Shown one piece after another: positions 55,300-64,000 of a stretch of 64,000 nucleotides of DNA. The DNA is from Paenibacillus albicereus. GTDB lineage: Bacteria > Bacillota > Bacilli > Paenibacillales > Paenibacillaceae. Positions within the stretch are counted from its first letter, which is position 1; each line of letters begins with the position of its first letter. The notes beneath the pieces were generated by a model. It ran no database searches, had not been told where the DNA came from, and saw nothing but the letters and a program-made list of their open reading frames with translations. The position numbers were made by a program, and so were the translations under genes. Location of the stretch: NCBI RefSeq assembly GCF_012676905.1, contig NZ_CP051428.1, positions 2,504,001-2,568,000 on the forward strand, read 5' to 3'.

Positions 55300-55403
55300 C
55301 GTGAAAGATGGACGAGCACGATCCGTCGGACAATAGTAGCCCGCGAGCTGTCGCTTCAGAAGAGTCCAAGCCGTGATGGCGTGGGCTCTTCTTGCGCATC
55401 GGT

Positions 55404-55979
55404 TCACCTGCCTCCTGAACTCTCCCCCTCCTGCTTTCGTCCGAAGAGCAGCGTAATTTGATCCGCGATATAGGCCGGGCTGAACTGAATGCCGTCTCGA
55501 ATCCACCACATGATGATGCCCATGATGGACGCCGTGCGGATTTCGAGCGCCACGGGATGGCTCGAACGATCGAGCCGCTTGTTCCATCTTCTAGTCTCAA
55601 TGAGGGTTTTCAGCAGATGGAAGAGATTCGTTTCCAAGCTTTTGGAATCGAACAAGACGGCCAGCAGCTTTCGCTTGTCATAGATGGAGTCTAAAAAAAC
55701 CGTCAATCTCTCCTGCTCGTCCCCTGGATCCGATTGTTCGAGCGGCTGAATCTTTTCCGACAGACCGTTCAGCACTTCGTCCGCGAGCTGCCTCAGCAAG
55801 TCGGAGACATCTTCGAAATGCAAGTAAAACGTAGCCCGGTTCAATTCCGCGCGGCTTGCGATCTTCTGAACGGTCAAATGCGACAGCGAGCGTTCTTCCA
55901 GCATCAACGATACGATCGCTTCCTTGAACATCCTCTTGGACCGAATCGCGCGCGGATCTTCTTTTTTTGAGTTCGACAT
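55404..55979 (-). CDS. TetR-family transcriptional regulator
   Basis: 191 aa. N-terminal HTH (MFKEAIVSLMLEERSLSHLTVQKIASRAELNRATFYLHFEDVSDLLRQL) and an all-helical ligand domain with the end AYIADQITLLFGRKQ. ATG 55979 has GGGAG at 6 nt. It is divergent from remains of a transporter gene ending at 56362, which may once have been its target. An imperfect hairpin without T run follows the stop. Confidence 0.85.
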   Translation of the reverse strand: MSNSKKEDPRAIRSKRMFKEAIVSLMLEERSLSHLTVQKIASRAELNRATFYLHFEDVSDLLRQLADEVLNGLSEKIQPLEQSDPGDEQERLTVFLDSIYDKRKLLAVLFDSKSLETNLFHLLKTLIETRRWNKRLDRSSHPVALEIRTASIMGIIMWWIRDGIQFSPAYIADQITLLFGRKQEGESSGGR

Positions 55980-56154
55980 ATCCCTCTCCCGTGTAGATCA
56001 TCTAGGCATTTGGTTTTCTTCTACTGCGAGATCGACGAGTAATCGACAGTTCGATCCCGATTGCGAATGGGCAATCCCATGTTGTTATGCTAGCATTATT
56101 TTATCGACACAATGTCTACCATGCAAGCGACAGGATTCCCTCTTAACGGGCCAG

Positions 56155-56362
56155 ATCTTCATCATCCCGAGCATGGGGGCGGTCACGAATGTTACGGAAT
56201 CCACCCCCTATCTGTACCTGATGATCCGGACCATCCTGTTGCGGGTCGGATTGAATCGCCGCCTTCCTGCTGTCGCTGTTCATGCCGAACCGCAAAGCTT
56301 CGGCCGCCAAACCGCAGACGGTCGAGGAGCCGGCAGCGTCGCAAGCGAAGGAACAAGCCTAA
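56155..56362 (+). pseudogene. Possible remnant of an EmrB-type MFS transporter
   Basis: In one frame 56255-56362 encodes IAAFLLSLFMPNRKASAAK and on to EEPAASQAKEQA and a stop, which looks like the last helix and basic tail of an EmrB/QacA-type drug transporter. Just upstream a TGA interrupts this frame, and the hydrophobic PYLYLMIRTILLRVGL lies in a different frame. No start or ribosome binding site fits. Position divergent from a TetR gene is typical of intact pairs. Support is modest; the gap 55980-56154 holds nothing else recognised. Confidence 0.35.
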
Positions 56363-56386
56363 TGACGAATCAAGGGAGAGATCCGC

Positions 56387-56608
56387 GTGTTCAAGGATAG
56401 AGATAAGGCCATCGTTCGTTTCTCAGGAGAAAAAGAGGCACTGCGCGCGGTATCGTCCCTGCTCGTGGATCGCGAGGTCGACTTCGTCTTCCACAAGGAT
56501 AAAGGTGGATATCTAAGGACGATCGATATGCTGGAGAGAAAAGCGTGGATCGCCTTGCATAAGGAGCTTGCGGAGAAGCACCCTGCGCTTGAAATCAAGC
56601 TATGGTAA
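56387..56608 (+). CDS. Small hypothetical protein, 73 aa
   Basis: Not recognised. A mixed alpha/beta pattern (KAIVRFSGEKEALRAVSSLLVDREVDFVFHKD...) with no Cys or membrane segment. GTG 56387 has AGGGAGA at about 7 nt, and a perfect terminator follows. It lies 25 bp after the presumed transporter remnant. Confidence 0.6.
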   Translation: MFKDRDKAIVRFSGEKEALRAVSSLLVDREVDFVFHKDKGGYLRTIDMLERKAWIALHKELAEKHPALEIKLW

Positions 56609-56632
56609 GTCGTTCCCCCGGCCGCCGAACCG

Positions 56633-56670
56633 AACAAGCCGCTGCGGATCGCTCCGCAGCGGCTTGTTTT
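56633..56670. terminator. Bidirectional terminator
   Basis: Perfect 16-bp stem AACAAGCCGCTGCGGA with loop TCGC, ending GCTTGTTTT. It serves the 73-aa gene and the convergent xylanase. Confidence 0.92.
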
Positions 56671-56702
56671 GGTCCTGAGCGGACCTGCGACCTGGACTCC
56701 GT

Positions 56703-57779
56703 TCAATTGATTTCCAAGTAATCCAAGAAGACGTCCCACGTCCCGTTGTCCGACGTGCAGACGAGCTGGATTTCCTGATTGCCCGTGCCGTGGCTCACGT
56801 TCGAGATCGTATAGACCGCCGGATAGCTGTCTCCGAAGTAGAACGTGCCCTTAGTCACGCCTCCGATCTTCAGGTCGACTCTCGCCATCGTCGAGTTGCT
56901 CGAAGCCCCGCGCAAGGAGAAGCTGTGCGTGCCGGTCGTGAAGTTCTGCGTGAATTTCACCAGATCGTTGTTGCCGTACAGCGCGACTCCGGTGAACGGC
57001 GAGCTGATGTTCGACGTGTAGGAGCCGCCCTTGGTCATGGCTTCGGCTTCCACCTTCGTGGCGGTTCCCGGCGTCCCTCCTCCGCCCCCGCTGCCGCCGA
57101 TCGACAGCGTATGGCTCGTGACGTTCGCGCTGCCGCTGCTCTGGTACCCCTCGACCGTCAAGGCGACTTCGTACATCTTGCCCATCGTCATGCCGAGGCT
57201 TTCCCACTTCTTGAAGTGCTCGCTGACCGAGATCGTCCCTCCGGAACGCTTCGCCTGACGGACGCTCCAGTACTGCTTGAACGTCGCCGTGCCGATGATC
57301 GAAGGCTGGTTCACGCGCGTCGTCTCATAGATGTCGTACGTGCCGCCGTCGACCGAGATCGTTCCCTTGAACGTGCCGGTCGGGCGGTACGTGCCCCAAT
57401 TGTCGACGATGTAGTATTCGACGAGCGGATCCTTCGTCCATCCGTATACGCACAGATACGAGTTGCCGCCGGGATTGAACGTCGCGTTGTAGTTGATGGA
57501 GATGGTTCCGATCTGGCCGTGCGTCTTGGTCGAATCGAACTTTTTGCCTTTGCGGAACAAGGCGTTGTTGATGCCGCTCCACTGGGCGCTGAACGTGCCG
57601 CCGCTGTTCAGCGTCATGCTCGTCGTGCCCGAGTCCTTCCACAGCTCGTAATCATAGCCGTCCTGCGTTCCCGTCTGGTTGGACGTGATGGTCGTCGCCG
57701 CATGGGCGACGGTTGCGGGCAGCGCGAGCGCCAGAGAGAGCATCAGCGTCAAGAACAGCTTGGTCCTTCCGCGTTTCAT
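56703..57779 (-). CDS. Secreted GH11 endo-1,4-beta-xylanase with xylan-binding module
   Basis: 358 aa. Signal peptide [20 protein letters not shown] to Ala-His-Ala, then a GH11 jelly roll: [29 protein letters not shown]-type strand ([21 protein letters not shown]), with the nucleophile Glu in LVEYYIV and the acid/base Glu in VEGYQSSG. A Gly-rich linker (SGGGGGTPG) leads to a C-terminal module of about 120 aa ([11 protein letters not shown]...[10 protein letters not shown]) of CBM36/CBM6 type that binds xylan with calcium. ATG 57779 has GGAGG at 8 nt. Carbon catabolite control is expected from the cre box at 57882. Confidence 0.95.
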   Translation of the reverse strand: MKRGRTKLFLTLMLSLALALPATVAHAATTITSNQTGTQDGYDYELWKDSGTTSMTLNSGGTFSAQWSGINNALFRKGKKFDSTKTHGQIGTISINYNATFNPGGNSYLCVYGWTKDPLVEYYIVDNWGTYRPTGTFKGTISVDGGTYDIYETTRVNQPSIIGTATFKQYWSVRQAKRSGGTISVSEHFKKWESLGMTMGKMYEVALTVEGYQSSGSANVTSHTLSIGGSGGGGGTPGTATKVEAEAMTKGGSYTSNISSPFTGVALYGNNDLVKFTQNFTTGTHSFSLRGASSNSTMARVDLKIGGVTKGTFYFGDSYPAVYTISNVSHGTGNQEIQLVCTSDNGTWDVFLDYLEIN

Positions 57780-57881
57780 CCGATCTTCCTCCTTTGATGG
57801 TCATAGCGATGGGTCGAACTTGAGCCGGGCCGGTTTCGCTTGGGCAGCGAAACCTCGATCCCTCCTTTCTATTCCTAAGAT

Positions 57882-57895
57882 TGTAAGCGGTTGCA
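57882..57895 (-). promoter_or_regulatory. cre (CcpA) box upstream of the xylanase
   Basis: TGTAAGCGGTTGCA matches 13 of 14 positions of the cre consensus TGWAARCGYTWNCW. On the minus strand it overlaps a TACAAT -10-like box. A 9-bp hairpin in the leader (57832-57854, GGTTTCGCT / AGCGAAACC) follows before the ribosome binding site. Confidence 0.7.
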
Positions 57896-57975
57896 CAAGT
57901 GATTTTATCAAATGCCGTCTTCATCCGGCACCCGAATAAGTTTAGCTCCTACCCGAAAATGTTTAGGCATTTTCC

Positions 57976-58006
57976 AAAAAAAAGAAGCCGCGGCGAACCG
58001 CGGCTT
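57976..58006 (-). terminator. Terminator of the UvrA/DUF1801 operon
   Basis: On the minus strand AAGCCGCGG / CCGCGGCTT with a 4-nt loop, then C and eight T. Confidence 0.93.
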
Positions 58007-58041
58007 ACCTGGTGAACCGAATGCGATCGAACGTCTGAAGC

Positions 58042-58413
58042 CTATTTTCGCCAGAACGTCGTGCAGTCGGCCTTGTCCTCGATGTTGAAGGCGATCATCC
58101 GCTCCAGGAGCGGGAAGTCGACGGGCTGTCCCCACTTGAACCGGATCAAGCCTTTGGTGTGGTCATGCTTCGACTGGACGATCTCGTCCAGGAAGCGGTT
58201 CATCGTCGCCTCTTCAGGCGCGATGGCAAAGTGGCCCTTGGATGCGCTGAAGCCGACGATGAACGTATCGTGATCGGTGAACATCGGCTGGTTCCAGGCG
58301 ATCTTGGGCTTCAGCTGCGGGAACGTATCCGCGACCCAAGCCAGCACCTCCTCCATCTCCGCCCGATGCTCAGGCCGGTCGATCTTCGCGAGGAATTCCT
58401 CGAATGCGTGCAC
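58042..58413 (-). CDS. DUF1801 protein, Fra/YdhG-like
   Basis: 123 aa. The fold signature is IAWNQPMFT...FIVGFSASKGHFAIAPEE and the end RFKWGQPVDFPLLERMIAFNIEDKADCTTFWRK. B. subtilis relatives are called iron chaperones of frataxin type. GTG 58413 is the start, with AAGGAGGAG at about 7 nt. It follows the class II UvrA gene by 23 bp and they should be cotranscribed. Confidence 0.8.
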   Translation of the reverse strand: MHAFEEFLAKIDRPEHRAEMEEVLAWVADTFPQLKPKIAWNQPMFTDHDTFIVGFSASKGHFAIAPEEATMNRFLDEIVQSKHDHTKGLIRFKWGQPVDFPLLERMIAFNIEDKADCTTFWRK

Positions 58414-58436
58414 GCGCTTCTCCTCCTTCGTTTCAG

Positions 58437-60695
58437 TCACTGCTGCAAGTAGCGTCCGGTGATCGACCGCTCCTCGCCGAGAATCGCGGAAGGCGTGCCT
58501 TCGAACACGACCTCGCCGCCCGAGCTGCCGCCGTCCGGCCCCATATCGAGGATCCAATCCGCCTGGCTGATGACCTCGAGGTTGTGCTCGATGACGATGA
58601 CCGTATTGCCCGCGTCGACGAGCCGGTTCATGATGTCCAGCAGATGCCCGATATCGGACATGTGCAGCCCTGTCGTCGGCTCGTCCATCACATAGATGCT
58701 GCCTTTTTTATGCAGCTCGCTCGCCAGCTTGATCCGTTGGCATTCGCCGCCGGAGAGCGTGCTGAGCGGCTGGCCGAGCGTGATGTAGCCCAGGCCGACG
58801 TCGCTCATCGCCTGCAGCTTTCGCACGACTTCCTTCAGGCCGAAAAATTCCAGCGCCTGCTCGACGGTCAACTCCAGCACGTCCGCGATCGACTTGCCGT
58901 CCAGCTTGTACTCGAGCACCTCTTCCTTGAACCGCTTGCCGCCGCAGGCCTCGCACGGCAGCTTCACCGTGTCGAGGAAGGCCACGTCCGCGTAGACCAC
59001 GCCGAGGCCTTGGCAGTTCTCGCAGGCACCCTTGGAGTTGAAGCTGAACAAGCCCGGGCTGACCTTGTTCGCGGAAGCGAACGCTTTGCGCACGTCGTCC
59101 ATGATGCCGGTGTAGGTCGCCGGATTCGAACGCGTGGACACGCCGACCGCCGACTGGTCGATGACGATCGCATCCGGATGCTGCCGGAGGAAGACGTCAT
59201 GGATGAGCGTGCTTTTGCCGGAGCCGGCCACGCCCGTCACGACGGTGAGCACGCCGGTCGGAATGTCGACGCTCACCTCTTTCAGGTTGTGCAGCGTCGC
59301 CTTGCGCACCGGCAGCGAGCCCGACGGCTTGCGCACGTCCTCCTTCAGCCGGAGCGGCCGCTTCATGAACGCCCCGGTCAGCGTGCCCGACTCCAGCAGG
59401 CCTTCATAGCTGCCTTCGTAGACGATCGTGCCACCGCGGCTGCCCGCGTGCGGACCGACGTCGACGATATGATCCGCGATCCGGATGACGTCGGGATCAT
59501 GCTCGACGACGAGGACCGTATTGCCTTTGTCGCGTAGCTTGCGCAGCAGCTCGTTCAGCCGGTGCACATCGCGCGGGTGCAGCCCGACGCTCGGCTCGTC
59601 GAAAATATAGGTCACATCCACCAGGCTGCCGCTCAGATGCTTGACCATCTTGACGCGCTGCGACTCGCCGCCGGACAGCGTGTCCGTCTCGCGATCGAGC
59701 GTCAGGTAGCCGAGTCCGATGTCCGTCAGATGCTGCAGCCGTTCCGCCAGCGAGCGGACGATCGGCGCGGCGGCGGGATCGTCGATCTCCTGGACGACGC
59801 CGATGAGCCGGCTCGCTTCCATCGAGGACATGTCGGCGATGTTCAGCCCGTTGATCCGGCACGCCAGAGCAGCTTGGTTCAGCCTGGCGCCCCGGCAGCT
59901 GGAGCATGGACCTTCCACGATATATGGCGCGACGGCGCGCTGCGTGCGCTCCGACATCGTCTTGACGTCCCGCTTGATGTACTTGTTGGTGAACTTCTCG
60001 ATGAAGCCCTCCACGGTCAGGTTCATCGTCTTGCCGCCGAACTGCACCTCGACCTTTTTCGCCTTGCCGTACAGCAGCTCGTCCCGCTCTGCCGGCTCGT
60101 ACTCGTCCAGCTTCTTGTCGGGATCGAACGATCCGGATTGCAGCAGCATCGACCACTCCCAGCTGTCGACCGCGTAGTCGGGCAGCAGGATCGCTCCTTC
60201 CTTGAGCGACTTCGTCGTGTCGAGCGCCTTGTCCATATCGACGCCCAGCTTGCGCCCGAGCCCGCTGCACTCCGGACACATGCCTTGCGGATCATTGAAC
60301 GAGAACCGATTCACCGGTCCGGCATGGGGCTGGCCGAGGCGCGAGAAGAGCAGCCGGACGATCGGCGAGATGTCCGTGATCGTGCCGAGCGTCGAGTGCG
60401 AGCCGCCGCCGAGCCGCCTCTGGTCGACGATGACCGCCATGCTCAGGTTCTGAATCGCGTCGGCGTCGGGCTGAGGAGCCTTGGGAAGGAAGTTGCGGAC
60501 GAACAGGCTGAAATTCTCGTTCAGCAGACGTTGGGATTCGGCTGCGATCGTATCGAAGACGATCGAGGACTTGCCGGAGCCGGATACTCCGGTGAAGATC
60601 GTGATCTTCCGTTTGGGGATGCGGAGCGTGACATTCTGGAGGTTGTTTTCGCGTGCGCCTGAGATGAGGATATGCTCCTGGCTCGGAGGGTTCAT
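58437..60695 (-). CDS. Class II UvrA-like ABC ATPase
   Basis: 752 aa, shorter than the ~940-aa UvrA of excision repair. Two ABC halves: Walker A GVSGSGKSS near residue 38 and GVAGSGKST near residue 490; signatures LSGGESQR and LSGGECQR; Walker B YIFDEPSVGL and YVMDEPTTGL. Zinc-knuckle Cys pairs CPEC/CSSC and CENC/CEAC are kept. After LGQPHAGPVNRF the sequence goes straight to SFNDPQGMCPECSGLG, so the roughly 115-residue UvrB-binding domain is absent. This places it with class II UvrA proteins linked to drug resistance or DNA damage tolerance. ATG 60695 has AAAGG at 9 nt. Confidence 0.92.
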   Translation of the reverse strand: MNPPSQEHILISGARENNLQNVTLRIPKRKITIFTGVSGSGKSSIVFDTIAAESQRLLNENFSLFVRNFLPKAPQPDADAIQNLSMAVIVDQRRLGGGSHSTLGTITDISPIVRLLFSRLGQPHAGPVNRFSFNDPQGMCPECSGLGRKLGVDMDKALDTTKSLKEGAILLPDYAVDSWEWSMLLQSGSFDPDKKLDEYEPAERDELLYGKAKKVEVQFGGKTMNLTVEGFIEKFTNKYIKRDVKTMSERTQRAVAPYIVEGPCSSCRGARLNQAALACRINGLNIADMSSMEASRLIGVVQEIDDPAAAPIVRSLAERLQHLTDIGLGYLTLDRETDTLSGGESQRVKMVKHLSGSLVDVTYIFDEPSVGLHPRDVHRLNELLRKLRDKGNTVLVVEHDPDVIRIADHIVDVGPHAGSRGGTIVYEGSYEGLLESGTLTGAFMKRPLRLKEDVRKPSGSLPVRKATLHNLKEVSVDIPTGVLTVVTGVAGSGKSTLIHDVFLRQHPDAIVIDQSAVGVSTRSNPATYTGIMDDVRKAFASANKVSPGLFSFNSKGACENCQGLGVVYADVAFLDTVKLPCEACGGKRFKEEVLEYKLDGKSIADVLELTVEQALEFFGLKEVVRKLQAMSDVGLGYITLGQPLSTLSGGECQRIKLASELHKKGSIYVMDEPTTGLHMSDIGHLLDIMNRLVDAGNTVIVIEHNLEVISQADWILDMGPDGGSSGGEVVFEGTPSAILGEERSITGRYLQQ

Positions 60696-60765
60696 GCATG
60701 ACCGCCTTTCGATCGGGGATTGGATTTTTTGCAACTGTTCTTATCCTATCATGGCGGCGCCTCCG

Positions 60766-60810
60766 AAAAAAGGCCGAAAGGCCTGCCGCAGATGCCGCTG
60801 CGGCAGGCCT
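60766..60810 (-). terminator. Terminator of the hybrid histidine kinase gene
   Basis: On the minus strand AGGCCTGCCGCA with its complement (12 bp), outer GGCC/GGCC pairing, then six T. Confidence 0.92.
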
Positions 60811-60817
60811 TGGCCTG

Positions 60818-63800
60818 TCATCCTTCTTGTCCCTTGTCCAGCCAAGTCCGCATCATCGACAGCAGCTGGGCGCTGTTGACCGGCTTCGTGATGTAGTCCG
60901 AGCAGCCGGCTTCCAGGCACAGCTCGCGGTCTCCCTTCATCGCCTTCGCCGTCAAGGCGATGATCGGCAGCGACTGGAGGCGCTCGATCGTCCGGATCGC
61001 GCGCGTCGTCTCGTACCCGTCCATGCCCGGCATCATGATGTCCATCAGCACGATCTCGATATCGTCCGCCGTCTCCAGATGGCGGATCGCATCCTGGCCG
61101 TTTTCCGCCGGGATCACTTTCATCTGATGCCGCTCCAAGATCGTCGTCAGCGCGAAGATGTTGCGGATGTCGTCATCCACGACGAGCACCTTCTTGAACT
61201 CGATCATTTCGTCCGAATTGTGCAGCTTGACCAGCTTGCTCCGCGAATCCGCCGGCAGGCTGTCCGCCTTGCGGTGAAGGAAGATCGACGTCGCGTCGAT
61301 CAGCTGGGCGTCCGACTTCACTTCCTGGAGGACGGCCAGCTTCACGAGCTCGTCCCACTCCAGCTCCTCCTCCGCGGTCAGCTTCTTGTTCAAGCGGGCG
61401 ACGACGGGCACGCGCTTGTTTTTGGCGTTTTTGTGCATCTCCCGGACGAATCGGATGAGATTCATGTCCGGCAGGCTGTTGTCCAGCACGACGCAGTCGA
61501 TTTCCTTGGACGACAGCTGGCTCAGCGCCTTGCGCGCGGTATCGACGGCCGTGATCTTCAGGTCCTGGCTGTCGAGCAGCCCGAGGACGCGCTTGCGCTC
61601 CTCCGCCTCATGGACGACGACCAGGACGCTGCGCACCTTCTTGTCCGCGAACAGGCGGAGCTGCTCGAGCGCCTGCTCGAGCTCCTCGTTCGTCACCGGC
61701 TTGCGGAAGTAGTGATGCACGCCCTTTTGCAGCAGCTGCACCTCGTCCTCGTCCACCGTCATGACGCTGATCGGGATATGCCTCAGCTGGATGTCGTTCT
61801 TCAGCTGCTCCAGCACGAGCCAGCCGTCCGCATCTCCGAGATGCAGGTCCAGGGTGATCGCCATCGGCTTGTACGCGTGGACGAGCTCCAGCGCATCCGA
61901 GCCGCTGGGCGACAGGACCGTCTTGATGCCTTTCTTGCGCAGCAGATCGAGGATGATCGCATTGAACTTCTGGTCGTCCTCGATAATCAGGAACACCGGG
62001 TCTCCCGGTTTGATGTGGTCCCGATCGTCCACCAAGGCGTCCTCCGAGGGCCGGACGAAGCTGCTCCGGCGCTTCGGCGGCGGCGAGATGTCGATCACCT
62101 CCGGAGCGTGCAGCCTTTTCGGCTCCGGCTCGGGAGCTTCGGCTTCGGTCGGCAGGTAGAGATGGAAGACGCTGCCTTTGCCCGGCTCGCTCTGAAGCGC
62201 GATCTCGCCGCCGAGCATCTCGGCAATTTCCCGCGAGATGGCGAGGCCGAGCCCCGTCCCGCCGTATTCGCGGTTCGTGCTGCCGTCCGCCTGCTGGAAC
62301 GCCTCGAAGATGATCCGCTGCTTCTCCTGCGGAATGCCGATTCCCGTATCGCTCACCGAGAAGCAGAGGACGGTCTTCGCCCGGTTCAACGTCTCGTTTT
62401 CCGGGTTCCATCCGCCGCCGGCGGTCATGATGCGCAGGATGATCTGGCCTTCCTCGGTGAACTTGAACGCATTGGACAGCAGGTTTTTCAAAATCTGCTG
62501 GAGCCGCTTGAAGTCGGTCATGATGACCGGCGGGACGCCGGCATCGACCTGAATCTGATACTCCAGCTTCTTGGCGTCCCCCATGTGGCGGAACGTGCGG
62601 TCGAGTCCGCCCGTCAGCTCCTCCAGGGCCAGCTCGCTGTAGTCCGGCGCGATCGTGCCCGATTCGATCTTGGACAGATCGAGGATGTCGTTGATGAGAT
62701 GCAGCAGCTCAAGCCCCGATTCCTGGATCGTCTTGGCGAACTTGACCTGCACCTCGTGCAGGTTTTCGTCCGGGTTCTCCGCGAGCTGCTCGGCCAGCAG
62801 CAGCAGCGAATTCAGCGGCGTCCGCAGCTCATGCGACATGTTGGCGAGGAATTCGGACTTGTACTTGGACGTGAGCGCGAGCTGCTCCGCCTTTTCCTCG
62901 AGGAACCGCTTGGCTACCTCGACCTCCTGGTTCTTGCTCTCCACCTCCGCCTTCTGCAGCACGAGCAGCTTCGCCTTGTCCTCCAGCTCGTCGTTCGTGT
63001 TGCGCAGCTCCATCTGCTGCTTCTGCAGCTCCTCGGTGAGCGATTGGGACTGGATCAGCAGCTCCTCCGTCCGCTGGTTCGCCTGCATCGTGTTGATGAC
63101 GATCCCGATCGACTCGGTGAGCTGATCGAGGAACGCGAGGTCGATGTCGCTGAATGCGCGGAACGAAGCCAGCTCCAAGATCGCGAGCACCTGATCCTCG
63201 AAGATGATCGGCAGCAGCACGATGTTGAGCGGGGTCGCTTCTCCGAGCGCGGACGAGATGACGACGTAGTCGCCCGGCACGTTCGTGAGCAGGATGCGCT
63301 GCTTCTCGATCAGGCACTGGCCGACGAGTCCTTGCCCGGAGCGGAACTCGTTGGACAGGTTCTTGCGGCTTTGGTAGGCGTAGCTCGCGAACAGCTTCAG
63401 CACCGGCTCGCCGGCGACCGGCTCGTTGATGTAGAATACCCCGTGCTGCATGGAGACGAGCGGCGCGAGCTCGGAGAGGATCATGCGGCTGACCGCGTAC
63501 AGATCGCGCTGCCCCTGCAGGAGGCGCGAGAACTTGGCGAGGTTCGTCTTGAGCCAATCCTGCTCCGTGTTGATCCGGGTCGTTTCCTTGAGGTTGCGGA
63601 TCATCTCGTTGATGTTGTCCTTGAGCGTGGCCACCTCGCCGGAGGCCGAGACGTCGATGGCGCGCGACAGGTCGCCGTTGGTCACCGCCGTGGCGACGTT
63701 CGTGATGGCGCGGACCTGGGTCGTGAGCGTGCTCGCCATGTAGTTGACGTTGTCCGTCAGATCGCGCCACGTGCCGGCCGCTCCCGGCACGCTCGCCTGA

Positions 63801-64000
63801 CCGCCGAGCTTGCCTTCCGCGCCGACCTCCCGGGCGACCGTCGTGACCTGGTCGGCGAACGTCGCCAGCGTCTCGATCATGTTGTTGATCGTATCGGTCA
63901 GCTCGGCGATCTCGCCTTTCGCTTCCACCGTGAGCTTCAGCTTCAGGTTGCCGTTCGCGACCGCCGTCACGACCTTGGCGATGCCGCGCACCTGATCGGT
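60818..64000 (-). CDS. HAMP-repeat hybrid histidine kinase, 5' end beyond the window
   Basis: At least 1,060 aa are in the window and the frame runs off the right edge (codons for Thr-Asp-Gln precede the GTG at 63991), so that GTG is internal. Visible from N to C: at least two HAMP repeats ([42 protein letters not shown]), a GAF-like domain, a coiled coil, the histidine-kinase core with the phospho-His in [12 protein letters not shown] and ATP site NLLSNAFKF / DTGIGIP / [10 protein letters not shown], and three receiver domains, of which the first and third keep clear phospho-Asp positions ([15 protein letters not shown]) and the second is LDNSLPD. A soluble osmosensor-type (Nik1-like) kinase or phosphorelay hub is likely. 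Ligand unknown. Confidence 0.93.
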   Translation of the reverse strand, partial: TDQVRGIAKVVTAVANGNLKLKLTVEAKGEIAELTDTINNMIETLATFADQVTTVAREVGAEGKLGGQASVPGAAGTWRDLTDNVNYMASTLTTQVRAITNVATAVTNGDLSRAIDVSASGEVATLKDNINEMIRNLKETTRINTEQDWLKTNLAKFSRLLQGQRDLYAVSRMILSELAPLVSMQHGVFYINEPVAGEPVLKLFASYAYQSRKNLSNEFRSGQGLVGQCLIEKQRILLTNVPGDYVVISSALGEATPLNIVLLPIIFEDQVLAILELASFRAFSDIDLAFLDQLTESIGIVINTMQANQRTEELLIQSQSLTEELQKQQMELRNTNDELEDKAKLLVLQKAEVESKNQEVEVAKRFLEEKAEQLALTSKYKSEFLANMSHELRTPLNSLLLLAEQLAENPDENLHEVQVKFAKTIQESGLELLHLINDILDLSKIESGTIAPDYSELALEELTGGLDRTFRHMGDAKKLEYQIQVDAGVPPVIMTDFKRLQQILKNLLSNAFKFTEEGQIILRIMTAGGGWNPENETLNRAKTVLCFSVSDTGIGIPQEKQRIIFEAFQQADGSTNREYGGTGLGLAISREIAEMLGGEIALQSEPGKGSVFHLYLPTEAEAPEPEPKRLHAPEVIDISPPPKRRSSFVRPSEDALVDDRDHIKPGDPVFLIIEDDQKFNAIILDLLRKKGIKTVLSPSGSDALELVHAYKPMAITLDLHLGDADGWLVLEQLKNDIQLRHIPISVMTVDEDEVQLLQKGVHHYFRKPVTNEELEQALEQLRLFADKKVRSVLVVVHEAEERKRVLGLLDSQDLKITAVDTARKALSQLSSKEIDCVVLDNSLPDMNLIRFVREMHKNAKNKRVPVVARLNKKLTAEEELEWDELVKLAVLQEVKSDAQLIDATSIFLHRKADSLPADSRSKLVKLHNSDEMIEFKKVLVVDDDIRNIFALTTILERHQMKVIPAENGQDAIRHLETADDIEIVLMDIMMPGMDGYETTRAIRTIERLQSLPIIALTAKAMKGDRELCLEAGCSDYITKPVNSAQLLSMMRTWLDKGQEG

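Overview
The window reads as GC-rich chromosomal DNA from a Paenibacillaceae-like Firmicute. The evidence is the strong GGAGG-type ribosome binding sites, frequent TTG and GTG starts, sigma-A promoters of TTGACA/TATAAT type, a bacillithiol-linked YpdA reductase, a CzrA-type zinc sensor, Bacillus-type LexA boxes, a YtoI regulator and a secreted GH11 xylanase carrying a cre box. No rRNA, tRNA or CRISPR array was seen.

Layout. 0-3.7 kb holds a heterodimeric ABC exporter of BmrC/BmrD type on the minus strand. 3.7-6.3 kb holds a promoter, a possible 8-codon leader peptide, hairpins and a strong terminator placed in front of a MutS2-like gene without an Smr domain. 6.3-9 kb holds thiN, a TRIC-family membrane protein with a low-molecular-weight phosphatase, and an esterase. 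9.2-14.4 kb is the pyruvate dehydrogenase operon pdhABCD. 14.8-17.8 kb holds thyA-dfrA and gltD. 18-24 kb holds a membrane protein with a glucosaminidase-like end, topB (apparently starting at CTG), an SgrR-like regulator and small genes. 24-29.2 kb holds a HAD hydrolase, a small protein behind two LexA boxes, an orphan PhnC-like ATPase with two further genes, and a MOSC protein. 29.2-32.3 kb is a segment bounded by two direct copies of a dif-like sequence, holding ypdA, a conserved unknown gene and a XerS-like recombinase. 32-43 kb holds a phosphoesterase, a zinc P-type ATPase with its ArsR sensor, a second tyrosine recombinase behind a 34-bp palindrome, a DUF4037-like protein, a Gfo/Idh oxidoreductase divergent from an AraC regulator, and YtoI. 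43-46.4 kb is the glyoxylate shunt (small zinc-motif protein, aceA, aceB). 47-51 kb is an XpaC-like / SBP-VWA / TelA operon. 51-56.6 kb is a mixed accessory region with an AT-rich glutamine-amidotransferase-like gene between exact 19-bp direct repeats, a class I aldolase with a G/C-tract palindrome in its promoter, and a TetR gene beside what looks like a decayed transporter. 56.6-64 kb holds the xylanase, a class II UvrA with a DUF1801 protein, and the 3' part of a large HAMP hybrid histidine kinase cut by the window edge.

Most genes are central metabolism and housekeeping. Items most worth a second look are the attenuator-like leader of the MutS2-like gene, the paired dif-like sites around the XerS-like gene, the double-LexA-box small protein, the direct-repeat-flanked AT-rich gene, the CTG start of topB, and the SBP-VWA/TelA operon. 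All coordinates and starts were read by eye from the sequence; no database search, alignment or folding program was run.
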